A stretch of DNA of 64,000 nucleotides from Bradyrhizobium erythrophlei (GCF_900129425.1 NZ_LT670817.1:1550001-1614000); one strand, 5' to 3'. Positions 42,978 through 51,744 are shown, numbered from the stretch's first letter. The notes: generated by a model not told the origin, from the sequence alone. A program made the numbers and translations.

Positions 42978-43514
42978 ATGATCGTCGGCATCGCGGGACG
43001 GATTGCAAGCGGTAAGAGTACCTTGGCTCGCGCACTCGCGGGGAGGTATTCGTTCAAGCTGATCAGTTTCGGCAATTACGTGCGGCAAGAGGCGCAGGCA
43101 CGGGGGCTGGAAGTCTCCGATCGGCAGGTGCTGCAGGATTTCGGACAATCCTTGGTCGAGGAGAGCGCGACATCGTTCGTGCGTGGCGTGTTTCATCGGG
43201 CGGACTATCAACCGGAAGATCGGGTGGTACTGGACGGGGTTCGGCATGAGTCGGTCTGGGACGAGATCGTGGCGTTCGGGTCGTCTCACCGATCACCCGT
43301 CGCCTTGATATTCTTGGAAATGGCGGAAGAGGAAAGGCGAGGGCGGCTGACCGCTCGTGGCCTGTCCCTGGACGAGGCGTTGGTTCAGGACCGGCACAAG
43401 AGCGAATCGGACGTGGACACTCGGCTTTCGAGCAAAGCTGGCATCCACATCGACGGTCTGCAGGACCGAGAATCGATGTTGGCTTCCATCGGCGTTCAAT
43501 TGGGGCTCGACTGA
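42978..43514 (+). CDS. P-loop nucleotide/deoxynucleotide kinase-like protein, 178 aa
   Basis: Walker A is GRIASGKST (residues 7-15). The body has a lid-type RGRLTARGLSL and the acceptor-side DRVVLDGVRH (Asp of Walker B type). The size and layout match the dNMP kinase/adenylate-kinase/dephospho-CoA kinase group. No CoA gene context is present, so a base-modification-linked or nucleotide kinase is more likely. It lies one base before the next gene, a kinase-like/Fic fusion that appears to be its degenerate paralogue. Confidence 0.85.
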   Translation: MIVGIAGRIASGKSTLARALAGRYSFKLISFGNYVRQEAQARGLEVSDRQVLQDFGQSLVEESATSFVRGVFHRADYQPEDRVVLDGVRHESVWDEIVAFGSSHRSPVALIFLEMAEEERRGRLTARGLSLDEALVQDRHKSESDVDTRLSSKAGIHIDGLQDRESMLASIGVQLGLD

Positions 43515-43515
43515 G

Positions 43516-45267
43516 ATGCCGGACCGAGGGACCGTCATCGCGATCAGCGGAGCAAAAGGCGTCTACACGAGCGCGCTCAGCGTCGTTCTTTCGGAGCTTC
43601 TTCGTTGGAAGCGGGTAAAATTCTCCGATCATCTCCGCGACCTGGCCAAGGGCGAAGGTGAGCCGCCCGACGATACGGCAGTCCTCCAACGCATCGGGCA
43701 GCAACTCGTTCGAGAACAGCCCGACAAGTTCGTCGCCGCTGTGCTGAAGCTCGCGGATTGGAAGCCGGGCGAAAACTTGGTTTTGGACGGTCTTCGCCAC
43801 GCCGAAATCTTCACGGAGCTTCAGCGGCAGGTCGGAAACTCAGTCGATCTTCACGTGGTTCACATCGCCATACAGGATCGGGCAGATCGGGCCGATCGGG
43901 CCAAACGCTCGGAAGGCCTATCAAATCAAGAGTTCGAGACCTACGATCAAGACGAAACGGAAAAGCAGGTAGAGCAGGCTCCCGCATATGCGAGCCTCAG
44001 TCTCAACGGTGCCGATCCTCGCGGGGAACTGGCACGGACCATAATTCGAAGGCTTCTGCCTGAATTTCCATTCAAGCCACCGCCCGATGAGCACGAAGCT
44101 GTCTCGGCGATGGAGCCCTTAGTGATTGAAACGGGCCTTGAGGGCCTGGCCCGTGATTTGATCCGAGAGGCAGGAGATTTCGCGAAGGAAGTCCCCATCG
44201 GTTTGGCGCAACCCTTATCCAATCTAGTGCGCGCGATGAACTGCTACTACAGCAATCGCATCGAGGGTTACAACGCACCTCTCGCGGACATCGATCTAGC
44301 GCTGAGCGGCGATTACGAGAGGGACTCTAGAAAGCGATATCATCAGGCCCAAGCGAAGGCCCACATTGAGGTTCAACGCTGGATCGAGGACGGAAATCTG
44401 GCTGATCAGCCAGTATGCAGCTCAAAATTCGTTTGTGCCGTTCACGACCGATTCCTTTCGGAGTTTCCCGAGCCTCAATGGCTCGAAGATGGCGAGGGAA
44501 GCCGAGAGCTCGTCATCCCCGGCGGTTTTAGGAGGGTTTTTGCCACCGTTGGAAAACACGTGCCACCCAGTCCAGCCGCAATTCCGCGATTCATGAACCG
44601 ATTTGAAAAGGTGTATGGAAATCTGGCTTCGCCAGAATCGATCGTGTTAGCCGCGGCACCTGCGCACCACCGTCTGCTGTGGATCCATCCGTTCGGGGAT
44701 GGAAATGGGCGCGTCGCTCGATTGATGAGCGATGCGATGCTAAGCCGCGCCTTGCGAACACACAGTATCTGGTCGGTATCTCGCGGTCTCGCCAACAACG
44801 AAGTCGAATATAAAGCGCTGATTGCCGCGTGCGATCAGACTCGACGAGGCGATCTGGATGGCCGAGGCAATCTGAGCGAAAGCGCCCTGACGGAGTTCAC
44901 GGAGTTCTTCCTGAAGATATGTCTCGAACAGGTAAGGTTCATGCGGAAACGTATGCGGTTAGACGAACTCTCCAACCACATCGAAAGGTGGGTCGAAACC
45001 GCGTCAGCGTACGGTGAAGGAGGGAACCAGGCGAGCGGTTCTGGGCAACGGCTCGACCCTGCAGCCGGACCGCTTCTCAAGGCAATCTTGCATGAAGGAG
45101 TGTTGAGCAAATCACGTTGTCAGGTGGTCGTTGGAAGCAAGGTCAATGCTTCCGACGTAATCGATCAGTTGAAGCGAGATGGCGTGGTCAACGTGCACGG
45201 AGAAGCGGTCAGCTTCTCGCTACCAGCCCACCGGGCTGAACGATTTTTGCCGGGACTATTTCCCTAG
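43516..45267 (+). CDS. Degenerate kinase domain fused to Fic AMPylase, 583 aa
   Basis: Residues 1-190 resemble the preceding kinase but the P-loop is ruined (SGAKGVYTS, residues 11-19, without GKS/T). NLVLDGLRHAEIF parallels the intact copy's VVLDGVRHESVW. Residues about 245-450 are a Fic domain: inhibitory helix SNRIEG (246-251; S/TxxxEG) and active motif HPFGDGNGRVAR (391-402) with the full HxFx(D/E)GNGRxxR. The C-terminus (about 500-583) looks like a winged helix (SKVNASDVIDQLKRDGVVNV). Probably it transfers AMP to a protein, kept off by the alpha-inh helix. The dead kinase may serve as a sensor. Confidence 0.87.
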   Translation: MPDRGTVIAISGAKGVYTSALSVVLSELLRWKRVKFSDHLRDLAKGEGEPPDDTAVLQRIGQQLVREQPDKFVAAVLKLADWKPGENLVLDGLRHAEIFTELQRQVGNSVDLHVVHIAIQDRADRADRAKRSEGLSNQEFETYDQDETEKQVEQAPAYASLSLNGADPRGELARTIIRRLLPEFPFKPPPDEHEAVSAMEPLVIETGLEGLARDLIREAGDFAKEVPIGLAQPLSNLVRAMNCYYSNRIEGYNAPLADIDLALSGDYERDSRKRYHQAQAKAHIEVQRWIEDGNLADQPVCSSKFVCAVHDRFLSEFPEPQWLEDGEGSRELVIPGGFRRVFATVGKHVPPSPAAIPRFMNRFEKVYGNLASPESIVLAAAPAHHRLLWIHPFGDGNGRVARLMSDAMLSRALRTHSIWSVSRGLANNEVEYKALIAACDQTRRGDLDGRGNLSESALTEFTEFFLKICLEQVRFMRKRMRLDELSNHIERWVETASAYGEGGNQASGSGQRLDPAAGPLLKAILHEGVLSKSRCQVVVGSKVNASDVIDQLKRDGVVNVHGEAVSFSLPAHRAERFLPGLFP

Positions 45268-45547
45268 GATTTCCGTCTAGGTTCACATGTAGAAACGATA
45301 CCTGGGGTCCGGTGTCGTGCCGTCCGGAACATATCTGAAAATGTCGCCGACCTGGCGGGCCACCTTCAGCGTGATGGGAAGTGCGCTCGTCGCATTTTCT
45401 CGATTTCGTCGGTCGGGCTCTTCGATCTTCGCGTAGGCCAGATTTGAGGAAAATACATAGCCGGTCGCGGAGGCGGTAGCCGACTTCGGTGACAAATGCG
45501 TTTTTCATACTCAAGTCTCCGGAGGGGCCCGAAGCGACAAGACGCGA
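45268..45547. other. Gap with a possible small frame
   Basis: A minus-strand frame at 45283-45495 (TTG start) gives about 70 residues with a protein-like ITLKVARQVGDIFRYVPDG. I cannot decide between a small gene and a decayed fragment like its dinB neighbour. Confidence 0.3.
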
Positions 45548-45805
45548 TTACATCGGCAGCGCCAGCTGTGGTTCTGCGTCGTCGACGTGCTGCAGCGCCG
45601 ATAGCAAGAGTCCCAGAAGCCGGACTGGCTTGCAGACCGGCATCTCGTTCTGCAGCAAAGCGACCGTTAGGCGTTCAAGGTCGCCGCGGCTTGAAACCGC
45701 GACGGGGACGGATCTGCTGCGCGTGATGATCTCGAAGTCGTTGAACTTCATTTTAAGCGTCACCGTGCGTCCCCGGTTGCCGGTGCCTTGGCAATATCGC
45801 CAGAG
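45548..45805 (-). pseudogene. dinB: DNA polymerase IV (DinB) C-terminal remnant
   Basis: The translation LWRYCQGTGNRGRTVTLKMK, then FNDFEIITRSRS, PVRLLGLLLSAL and EPQLALPM follows the little-finger domain and C-terminus of alphaproteobacterial DinB. Homology stops abruptly near 45805, where a rightward phosphoesterase gene begins. About 270 N-terminal residues (polymerase core) are missing, so it is inactive. Confidence 0.8.
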
Positions 45806-45817
45806 CGCCGGGAAATG

Positions 45818-46279
45818 ATGTTCAAGATTGGAATCATTTCGGACACGCACGGCCTGTTGAGGTCCGAGGCGGAACGACGCCTGACGGGCGTCGATCACAT
45901 CGTTCACGCCGGCGACATCGGGCGCCCCGAGATCGTCGACGCGCTTCGCCGAATCGCGCCCGTCACCGCCATCCGTGGAAACATGGACAGCAGCGAGTGG
46001 GCCCGCGAATATCCCGACACGAAACTCGTGCGCCTAGCGGGAAAGTCAATCTACGTTCTGCACGACCTGAAGACGCTGCAGGTCGATCCCGGCGCCGGCA
46101 TCGACGTGATCGTCTCCGGGCATTCCCACGTACCGAAGATCGACACGGTCGGCGGCGTTCTCTACCTGAATCCCGGCAGCGCGGGACGGCGGCGCTTCAA
46201 GCTGCCGATCACGCTTGCGACGCTCGAAGTCACGCCTGAGGGCATACGACCGGAAATCCACGACCTTGGAGGCGACTGA
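45818..46279 (+). CDS. YfcE/MJ0936-type metallophosphoesterase, 153 aa
   Basis: A calcineurin-like phosphodiesterase. Metal ligands are visible in order: ISDTHG (Asp and His), VHAGDIG (Asp), AIRGNMD (Asn), and VSGHSHVPKID (two His). The ending YLNPGSAGRRR is typical. The start at 45818 gives GGGA at about 6 bases; ATG 45815 is possible. The gene starts exactly at the break point of the dinB remnant, which suggests it was inserted there with a rearrangement. Confidence 0.9.
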   Translation: MFKIGIISDTHGLLRSEAERRLTGVDHIVHAGDIGRPEIVDALRRIAPVTAIRGNMDSSEWAREYPDTKLVRLAGKSIYVLHDLKTLQVDPGAGIDVIVSGHSHVPKIDTVGGVLYLNPGSAGRRRFKLPITLATLEVTPEGIRPEIHDLGGD

Positions 46280-46443
46280 ACGCACCGCCGCGGTGGGAAT
46301 TCACAGCGGAGGAAGAGGCAAGTGATGCTGTCCCGAAGGATGGCGCGGATGGGGCGCCCGGTGATATTTCGCTCCTTCGGACGACCGCCATGACGCCGGC
46401 TCGGACGTGCGGATGTCGTACCTCTAGAATTCCGCCAGCGCGA

Positions 46444-46487
46444 GCGCCGCCAGCACGTCGCGTCCGATTGCCACGTGCTGGCGGCGC
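46444..46487. repeat. Perfect 15-bp inverted repeat
   Basis: GCGCCGCCAGCACGT and ACGTGCTGGCGGCGC flank a 14-base loop, 40-80 bases beyond the stop codon of the ligase gene. No T-run follows on either side. It may stabilise or end the ligase transcript. No gene is seen in 46280-46525. Confidence 0.6.
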
Positions 46488-46525
46488 ATTTTCGTTCCGT
46501 TCGCCGGTTAGGCACGAAGAGATCG

Positions 46526-47473
46526 CTATTTGCGCGAACGTTCTCGTTCGCGCACGACATCCTTCGCCGGCTTGTCGGATCTGAGTCCGAGGTAGACTGG
46601 CTGGCGCAGTTCGCCCTTGCCCGTCCACTCCGCGAATTTGACCTCGGCAACCAGCGAGGGCCTGACCCAGGTCGTGGCGGCCTCGTCCTTCACTTTGGCA
46701 GGAAAGGGTGATTTAGGAGCCGTCAGCTTCACGAGCTTGGCATGGAGGTCTTCCAGGACCTTGTGGCTGAAGCCAGTGCCTACATGTCCGATGTAGCGCC
46801 ATGCGTCGTCTTCCCGCACGGCGAGGACCAGGGCGCCGAAGAACGGCCTAGTGCGCCTGGGCGCCGTGAAGCCGGCGATCACCACTTCCTGCCGCTTTGC
46901 CGTCTTGATCTTCAGCCAATCCGGGCTCCGGCTTCCGGACGTATACGCGCTGTCGGCGCGCTTCGCCATGACGCCTTCCAAACCCTTCCGCTCTGCCTCG
47001 GCGAAGAATTTCGTACCGTCCCCTTTGCGGTGAGGGCTGAAGGCGATCAGCTTGTCGCGCGGCAGAATCGCCTTCAGCCGCTTCTTGCGCTCGAGGAAAG
47101 GCTGCTTGCGCAAGTCCACTGCGTTCTCAAACATGAGATCGAAGGCGCAATACAGGAGCTTCGCTTCATGGCGTAGCGCGTTTTGAAGCAGCTGGAAATG
47201 TGAGACGCCGTCCTTTCCGATCGCGACGAGCTCGCCGTCGATCACGGCGTCGCCCTTCACGCCCTCCAGCGCTTTGGCGACCTCCATATAGCTGCGGCTG
47301 ATGATCTTGCCGTTGCGGCTGTAGAGCGCAACCTTGCCCCTCCGGATTTCCGCGATCATCCGGAAGCCGTCGTACTTGTCCTCGAAAACCCAGCCGGGAT
47401 CGTCGAACGGCGCGTCGGTGAGCGTAGCGAGCATCGGCTGCAGGCGCTTGGGCAGGGTCGACGTCCGGCTCAT
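46526..47473 (-). CDS. ATP-dependent DNA ligase (LigD ligase-domain/LigC type), 315 aa
   Basis: The nucleotidyltransferase motif I is EDKYDGFR (Lys33 is the AMP acceptor). Other motifs follow: SRNGK (III), VIDGELVA (IIIa/IV region), EGVMAKR (IV) and WLKIKTAK (V). The last 110 residues form the OB fold (TWVRPSLVAEVKFAEWTGKG). It lacks the polymerase and phosphoesterase domains of full LigD, so it is a stand-alone ligase for break repair. The start at 47473 (MSRTSTLPK) is chosen over 47524. It is divergent from a TolA-like gene. Confidence 0.92.
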   Translation of the reverse strand: MSRTSTLPKRLQPMLATLTDAPFDDPGWVFEDKYDGFRMIAEIRRGKVALYSRNGKIISRSYMEVAKALEGVKGDAVIDGELVAIGKDGVSHFQLLQNALRHEAKLLYCAFDLMFENAVDLRKQPFLERKKRLKAILPRDKLIAFSPHRKGDGTKFFAEAERKGLEGVMAKRADSAYTSGSRSPDWLKIKTAKRQEVVIAGFTAPRRTRPFFGALVLAVREDDAWRYIGHVGTGFSHKVLEDLHAKLVKLTAPKSPFPAKVKDEAATTWVRPSLVAEVKFAEWTGKGELRQPVYLGLRSDKPAKDVVRERERSRK

Positions 47474-47616
47474 TCGAGGCCAATCCTTTAAGAGCGCGTT
47501 GCGAAATGCATGGAAGTCCTTCAAGGATTAGGGAACGCTTCGAGGCAGCGTCGTGTTCCGCAGGCGCCGTGGCATGCGCGACGTTGACGATCGATCGGGG
47601 AGGGCGGATCAGGCCG

Positions 47617-48297
47617 ATGGCCAGGAAATTGAAAACCTATCAGACTTCGCTGGGCTTCTTCGATCTGGTGATCGCCGCTCCGTCGATGAAAGCGGCTCTG
47701 GAAGCGTGGGGGGCGGACAGCAATCTTTTCCACCAGGGCGCGGCGAAGGAAAGTGACGATCCGGACGTCATCGCCGCGGCCATGGAGAAACCGGGCGTTG
47801 TTCTCAGGCGCCCGGTCGGATCCGACGGATCCTTCGGCGAGCATGCTGAGCTGCCCACCGATCTAGGCGGCCCCGGGCCAACGAAGGCCGCCCGCAAGTC
47901 GAAAGGCAGTAAAGCGAAGCAGCCTTCCTCTCGCCCCATCGACAAGGCGACGGAGCGAAAAGCTGCTCTCGCCTTCGAAAAGGAGCGAAGGCGGCGCGAG
48001 CGCGAGCGGGCGAGCGAAGAGGTGGCCAGGCAGAAAGACCGTGAACGCCGTCAACAGGCGGTCGACAAGGCGCAGGCTGCATTGAACAAGGCCGAGCAGG
48101 AGCACGCGAAGCGGGCCGCGACCATCCAGGCCGAAATCGAGGCTCTCGAGAAGAGATCGCAAACCGAACAAGCCCGATGGGATAAAGAGAAGCGGCGATT
48201 GGAAGCCGCGTTGCGACGCGCGCGCGGGGTTAGCGTAACACTTACGTTCGCGACGCGCCCAGGGCAAAAAGGACAAAAGAGTGACCCCTTGGCTTAG
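47617..48297 (+). CDS. TolA-like coiled-coil protein, 226 aa
   Basis: The start at 47617 follows an AGG box. The first 60 residues form a small folded part (TYQTSLGFFDLVIAAPSMKA, then ALEAWGADSNLFHQG). Residues about 110-205 are an unbroken charged Lys/Glu/Arg/Ala helix (coiled coil). There is no transmembrane segment or signal peptide, so TolA is only a resemblance. I recall such proteins beside ligD/ku genes in rhizobia, which fits the divergent ligase, and a role with DNA-end repair is conceivable. Confidence 0.75.
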   Translation: MARKLKTYQTSLGFFDLVIAAPSMKAALEAWGADSNLFHQGAAKESDDPDVIAAAMEKPGVVLRRPVGSDGSFGEHAELPTDLGGPGPTKAARKSKGSKAKQPSSRPIDKATERKAALAFEKERRRRERERASEEVARQKDRERRQQAVDKAQAALNKAEQEHAKRAATIQAEIEALEKRSQTEQARWDKEKRRLEAALRRARGVSVTLTFATRPGQKGQKSDPLA

Positions 48298-48472
48298 CAA
48301 CCGTATCGGCAGGTCCGAACCGAAAGCCGCTTCTGGATGGGACCGCGGTAAGCTCGGATTCGGTACTCTTCGCTTTTGTAAGGTGTTCTCCCGCTAGTTG
48401 CGGGCCTTCTAACGAGCTCGCGCGCCGCATAAAGGACGATACGAGGTTAACCGCAATTCGATCTGTTCGCCG

Positions 48473-48597
48473 AAACAGGGTTAGTCCTGACTGATAAGGT
48501 AATACGCAAAATGGAGTCAGCTCGCCAACTGATAAGGATTGGTCACAAATGGAGTCAGTCCACCGACTGATAAGGTTTCGAGCAAAAGCTTATCAGT
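48473..48597. repeat. Repeat array R2 (38-bp period)
   Basis: ACTGATAAGG begins at 48490, 48528 and 48566, exactly 38 bases apart. Units 1 and 2 contain AATGGAGTCAG 20 bases in. The last unit instead ends with CTTATCAGT (48589-48597), the exact complement of ACTGATAAG, starting 23 bases after the unit start. A partial unit precedes at 48473. It lies 16 bases beyond the stop codon of the DUF35 gene. Nothing else is seen in 48298-48472. Confidence 0.9.
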
Positions 48598-48612
48598 TTG
48601 AACCGCCAAATT

Positions 48613-49029
48613 TCAACTTGGTAAATTAGATTTTTCAAGCCGAAAGACCGGAAGTCCTAGTTCCGGATCCGTTGTTTCGACAAAGGCACAGGTAACGCGG
48701 GTGCCGCATTGCACCGACTCCGGAGCGCAGTCGACCAGATTGCTCAGGATTCGACCACCATCATCAAGTCGGATGAATGCGACAATGTAGGGTTCCCTGC
48801 CTTTCCACTCGGCTTGTGCAGGCCGGCGCACGATCGAAAATGTTTCGACGGCGCCTTTACCCTCACTTTCCTTCCACGCGATAGGGCTGTGGCACTTTGA
48901 ACACCGTCCGGCTGGCGGCCAGCAGAAGTGATTTTGAGCTGTGCAAAACGGCAACAGCAATCGGCCTTCGCGCGCGGCTTTCCAGTGAGGTGTAGCTTCG
49001 CGACCGCTTCTCGGTGCGGAATATTTCAT
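48613..49029 (-). CDS. Zn-ribbon/OB-fold (DUF35) acyl-CoA-associated protein, 138 aa
   Basis: An N-terminal helix (TPHWKAAREGRLLLPFC) leads to a rubredoxin-like zinc ribbon, partly kept (PPAGRCSKCHSPIAW has CxxC; the first pair appears as CTAQNHFCW). The OB fold follows (GAVETFSIVRRP, then PYIVAFIRLDDG). DUF35 proteins pair with thiolase-like enzymes and carry acyl-CoA. Here it overlaps the thiolase-like gene by 4 bases, so the two very likely form a complex. Confidence 0.88.
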   Translation of the reverse strand: MKYSAPRSGREATPHWKAAREGRLLLPFCTAQNHFCWPPAGRCSKCHSPIAWKESEGKGAVETFSIVRRPAQAEWKGREPYIVAFIRLDDGGRILSNLVDCAPESVQCGTRVTCAFVETTDPELGLPVFRLEKSNLPS

Positions 49030-50183
49030 GTCGCCTCCAGCAATAAGACACCGTGCGTCGCGAATAGGCCGCCCATTCCATGAGTCATTGTCATCTCAGC
49101 ATTTGGGATCTGCCGGTTGCCAGCTTCACCCCGAAGCTGCACAACGGCTTCGATCAGATTGCCAAAGCCGGCCGCGCGCCCCGGATAGCCATGCGACAGC
49201 AATCCGCCATGCGTATTGATCGGCAGCCGGCCATCGAGTTTGAATTCACCGCTGCGAAACGCCGCACCTGCTTTGCCTTTTGCCGCAAAGCCGAGATCCT
49301 CAACATTGACGAGCATGGCGATGGAGAAACAATCGTAAACCAGTGCGACATCGATGTCTGCACGCGCGCGTTTGGCGAACGACAATGCGCGGTCGAGCGC
49401 CAGGCCGGCGCCATGCGCCGTGTAGGACGGTGCTGCGGACAAATGCAAGTGCGTCGTGGAAAATCCCGCACCGATCGCACGAATTGGCCTCTTGCCGCCT
49501 TTGCCGGAGCGTTCCTCCGATGTCACGACCACTGCCGCGCCGCCGTCCGAGACCGGGGAGCAGTCAAGTAGACGAAGGGGATCGGCGATCATGTGACTTG
49601 CGCTGTAAGTTGCAATGTCCATCGGCGAGCGCATATGCGAATTAGGATGCATGGTCGCGGCCGCCCGATCATGGATGGCGACGGCGCCAAGATCACTCTC
49701 GTCGGCGCTAAATTCGTACATGTAAGCCCGTGCCACCATCCCGAACAGCGAGGGGACGGTCGGCCCGAACGGCCGTTCGATATCCGGGTGAACTGGGCCT
49801 GAATCGGCTAGCGTATTGACGTAAGCGTCGCGGGTATTGACGCTAAGAGGCATATCGGCGGAGACAATAAGAACCGTTTTTGCCGACCCACCCTCGATCA
49901 TCTTGCGGGCCATATCAACCATGATCGCCGGCGCGGCGCCGCCACCTTCCAGGGTAAGGGCAGTCGGGGGGGTAATTCCAAGGTATTCTGCGAATGCAGC
50001 CGCATGGATAAGATATGAGTCCGAGCGGGGCGCGAGGGTGAGTATCGCATCGACGTCGTGCAGCTCAAGCCCAGCGTCGGCAAGCGCCTGTAAAGCTAAG
50101 CGTTCGTGCAGCGCCATTGGCGTCAGGCCCGGAATTCGCCCGTGTACCGGCTCCGCGATACCTGCGATCATTACATTGCTCAT
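49026..50183 (-). CDS. Thiolase-superfamily (SCP-x/Ltp2-like) protein without catalytic Cys
   Basis: A 385-aa thiolase fold: LEGGGAAPAIMVDMARKMI at the N-terminal nucleophile region, SDGGAAVVVTSEE and NTHGGLLSHGYPG (the His of the NxHGG motif). The nucleophilic Cys expected near GGGAAP is absent, as is the C-terminal CxG Cys (MTHGMGGLFATHG). With the DUF35 partner this resembles Ltp2-type retro-aldolases of sterol side-chain degradation rather than a true thiolase. The start at 50183 (MSNVMIAG) is preferred. It is the third gene after the LLM enzyme and the ligase in this operon. Confidence 0.85.
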   Translation of the reverse strand: MSNVMIAGIAEPVHGRIPGLTPMALHERLALQALADAGLELHDVDAILTLAPRSDSYLIHAAAFAEYLGITPPTALTLEGGGAAPAIMVDMARKMIEGGSAKTVLIVSADMPLSVNTRDAYVNTLADSGPVHPDIERPFGPTVPSLFGMVARAYMYEFSADESDLGAVAIHDRAAATMHPNSHMRSPMDIATYSASHMIADPLRLLDCSPVSDGGAAVVVTSEERSGKGGKRPIRAIGAGFSTTHLHLSAAPSYTAHGAGLALDRALSFAKRARADIDVALVYDCFSIAMLVNVEDLGFAAKGKAGAAFRSGEFKLDGRLPINTHGGLLSHGYPGRAAGFGNLIEAVVQLRGEAGNRQIPNAEMTMTHGMGGLFATHGVLLLEAT

Positions 50184-50223
50184 TGCAAACAACACTCTTC
50201 TGAAAAACTGTACCGACAGAGAC

Positions 50224-51744
50224 TCATTCGTTTATTAGCCAGCGCGGTTTCCAGCCACCCGCGCCGTAGAGGCGTTGCTGCATTTCGCCAGATTCGCAAA
50301 AATGGACCGCATCGAGCCGCAGTTCAACCGCGGTCATGACCAGGTCTCGCAGGGCGTCCGTCGGAATGTCACGGCCGTTGGCATTAACATAGGCGTTCAC
50401 TATGTGTCGGCCGTTATCCCCAATTTTCACTTCGATCTGGTAAGTGTCCCGCTCAAGCATCGTTTCGAGTGCCGCTCGCAGCTCGGCAAGATCGACGCGC
50501 GCGCCCTTCACTTTGATGAAATCGGATATCAATCTGCGGAACGGCTGGAAAAGTCTGGGCACCACAAGCTGGCATTTCGGGCATTCGTCAAATTTGACGC
50601 CGCCTTCGATAATGTCGCCCGACCAATAGCGGAGAATGACCGTTCCGTGCCAATCGATATGACTCCAGACTAGCACGGCAGGCGCGCCGGGCTTTGCCGG
50701 GAGCTTGGTCTCTGGGTCGATCATTTCAATAAAGAAATGCTGGGGGTCGACATGCAGTCCGCTGTTCTCGTCGCAGTCCCGAAAGCCGCCGGACTTGAGC
50801 TCGGTTGAGCTCATGCCCTGAATGAGGCGGGCGTTCGGGGCCTTCAGCTCGGCCAGAGACTTCCGAATGTTCGCGGCATACCCTTCGCTCAATGCTTCCG
50901 CCGACGCCGAGACCAGTTCGATCGATGGCAATCCGTCGATCTGCCCCGCCCTCAGCATCGTGCAGGCGGTGTCGAGCCAGGACACCAGATAGGATGAGGT
51001 GCCGTAGAGCGCCTGGATTTTGGTTCTGTGCGCGACCAAAACCTGATTTTCCGTGCTGGTAACGCGGCCGCCAAACATCGGCCGAAGCGGCTGGCCGTTA
51101 AGGAGGGGAACCAGGAAGTTACCGTAGAAGCCGAGATGCTCGCCGGCCGGCAGTAATGACATGAAGCGCTGCGTCGGCGACCAGGTCTTGATGTTGTGGT
51201 GAAACAGCCCAGCGCGGCGCAGCGGGCCATGAACGTCGGACAGGGTGTAGGTCGATTGCGCTGCGGTGCCTGTCGTACCACCGGTTCGGGTGGTCAGGAT
51301 CGGCTGCCAGTCGTATAGGAATTCCCGATAGGCGCGTTCGTCGGTACTGACGGGAGGCTCAATATCGCCCGCCATCTCGGCGCTGCGCAGCGCGCTTTCG
51401 CGATAAAGCTTGATGTGATTGGACGAGATTTGTTCGACGGCGGGGTTGTATTCGGCGCCCGGCCAGTTCGGTTGCAGGACAAAATCCGGGAAATGGCTGC
51501 GAAGCTCGTCCTTGTCGGTGAAGGGTATCACGCTTGCAAACTCGGTCTCGTTTGAAATCGCCTCCAAGCGAATTCCGAGCTGGGCAAACTTTCTCCGGTA
51601 ATAGGGCGAGTATCTCAGAATCTCTTCTTTTAGAAAACGCAACAGGTTCTGAAATGACAACGATCTCTGCTCAGCGGGATCAACGGACCGGCACGCGATT
51701 CGCTGCGCGCCTTTCGCGAACGTATTAAGGGTCTGAATTGACAT
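50224..51744 (-). CDS. PaaK-like AMP-forming CoA ligase, 506 aa
   Basis: The ATP-binding loop is RTGGTTGTAAQST (residues about 152-164). YGTSSYLVSW and MSSTELKSGG match adenylate-forming phenylacetate-CoA-ligase relatives. A Cys pair (DECPKCQLV) near residue 395 may bind zinc. The C-terminal lid contains DFIKVKGARVDLAEL. It activates a carboxylic acid, possibly aromatic, to the CoA ester for the adjoining thiolase-like/DUF35 pair. It is separated from the thiolase-like gene by 40 bp on the same strand. Confidence 0.82.
   Translation of the reverse strand: MSIQTLNTFAKGAQRIACRSVDPAEQRSLSFQNLLRFLKEEILRYSPYYRRKFAQLGIRLEAISNETEFASVIPFTDKDELRSHFPDFVLQPNWPGAEYNPAVEQISSNHIKLYRESALRSAEMAGDIEPPVSTDERAYREFLYDWQPILTTRTGGTTGTAAQSTYTLSDVHGPLRRAGLFHHNIKTWSPTQRFMSLLPAGEHLGFYGNFLVPLLNGQPLRPMFGGRVTSTENQVLVAHRTKIQALYGTSSYLVSWLDTACTMLRAGQIDGLPSIELVSASAEALSEGYAANIRKSLAELKAPNARLIQGMSSTELKSGGFRDCDENSGLHVDPQHFFIEMIDPETKLPAKPGAPAVLVWSHIDWHGTVILRYWSGDIIEGGVKFDECPKCQLVVPRLFQPFRRLISDFIKVKGARVDLAELRAALETMLERDTYQIEVKIGDNGRHIVNAYVNANGRDIPTDALRDLVMTAVELRLDAVHFCESGEMQQRLYGAGGWKPRWLINE

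Noticed and set aside
48473..48597. CRISPR-like array
   Set aside because: The 38-bp units repeat over most of their length and have no unique spacers of regular size; there are only 2-4 units and no cas genes.
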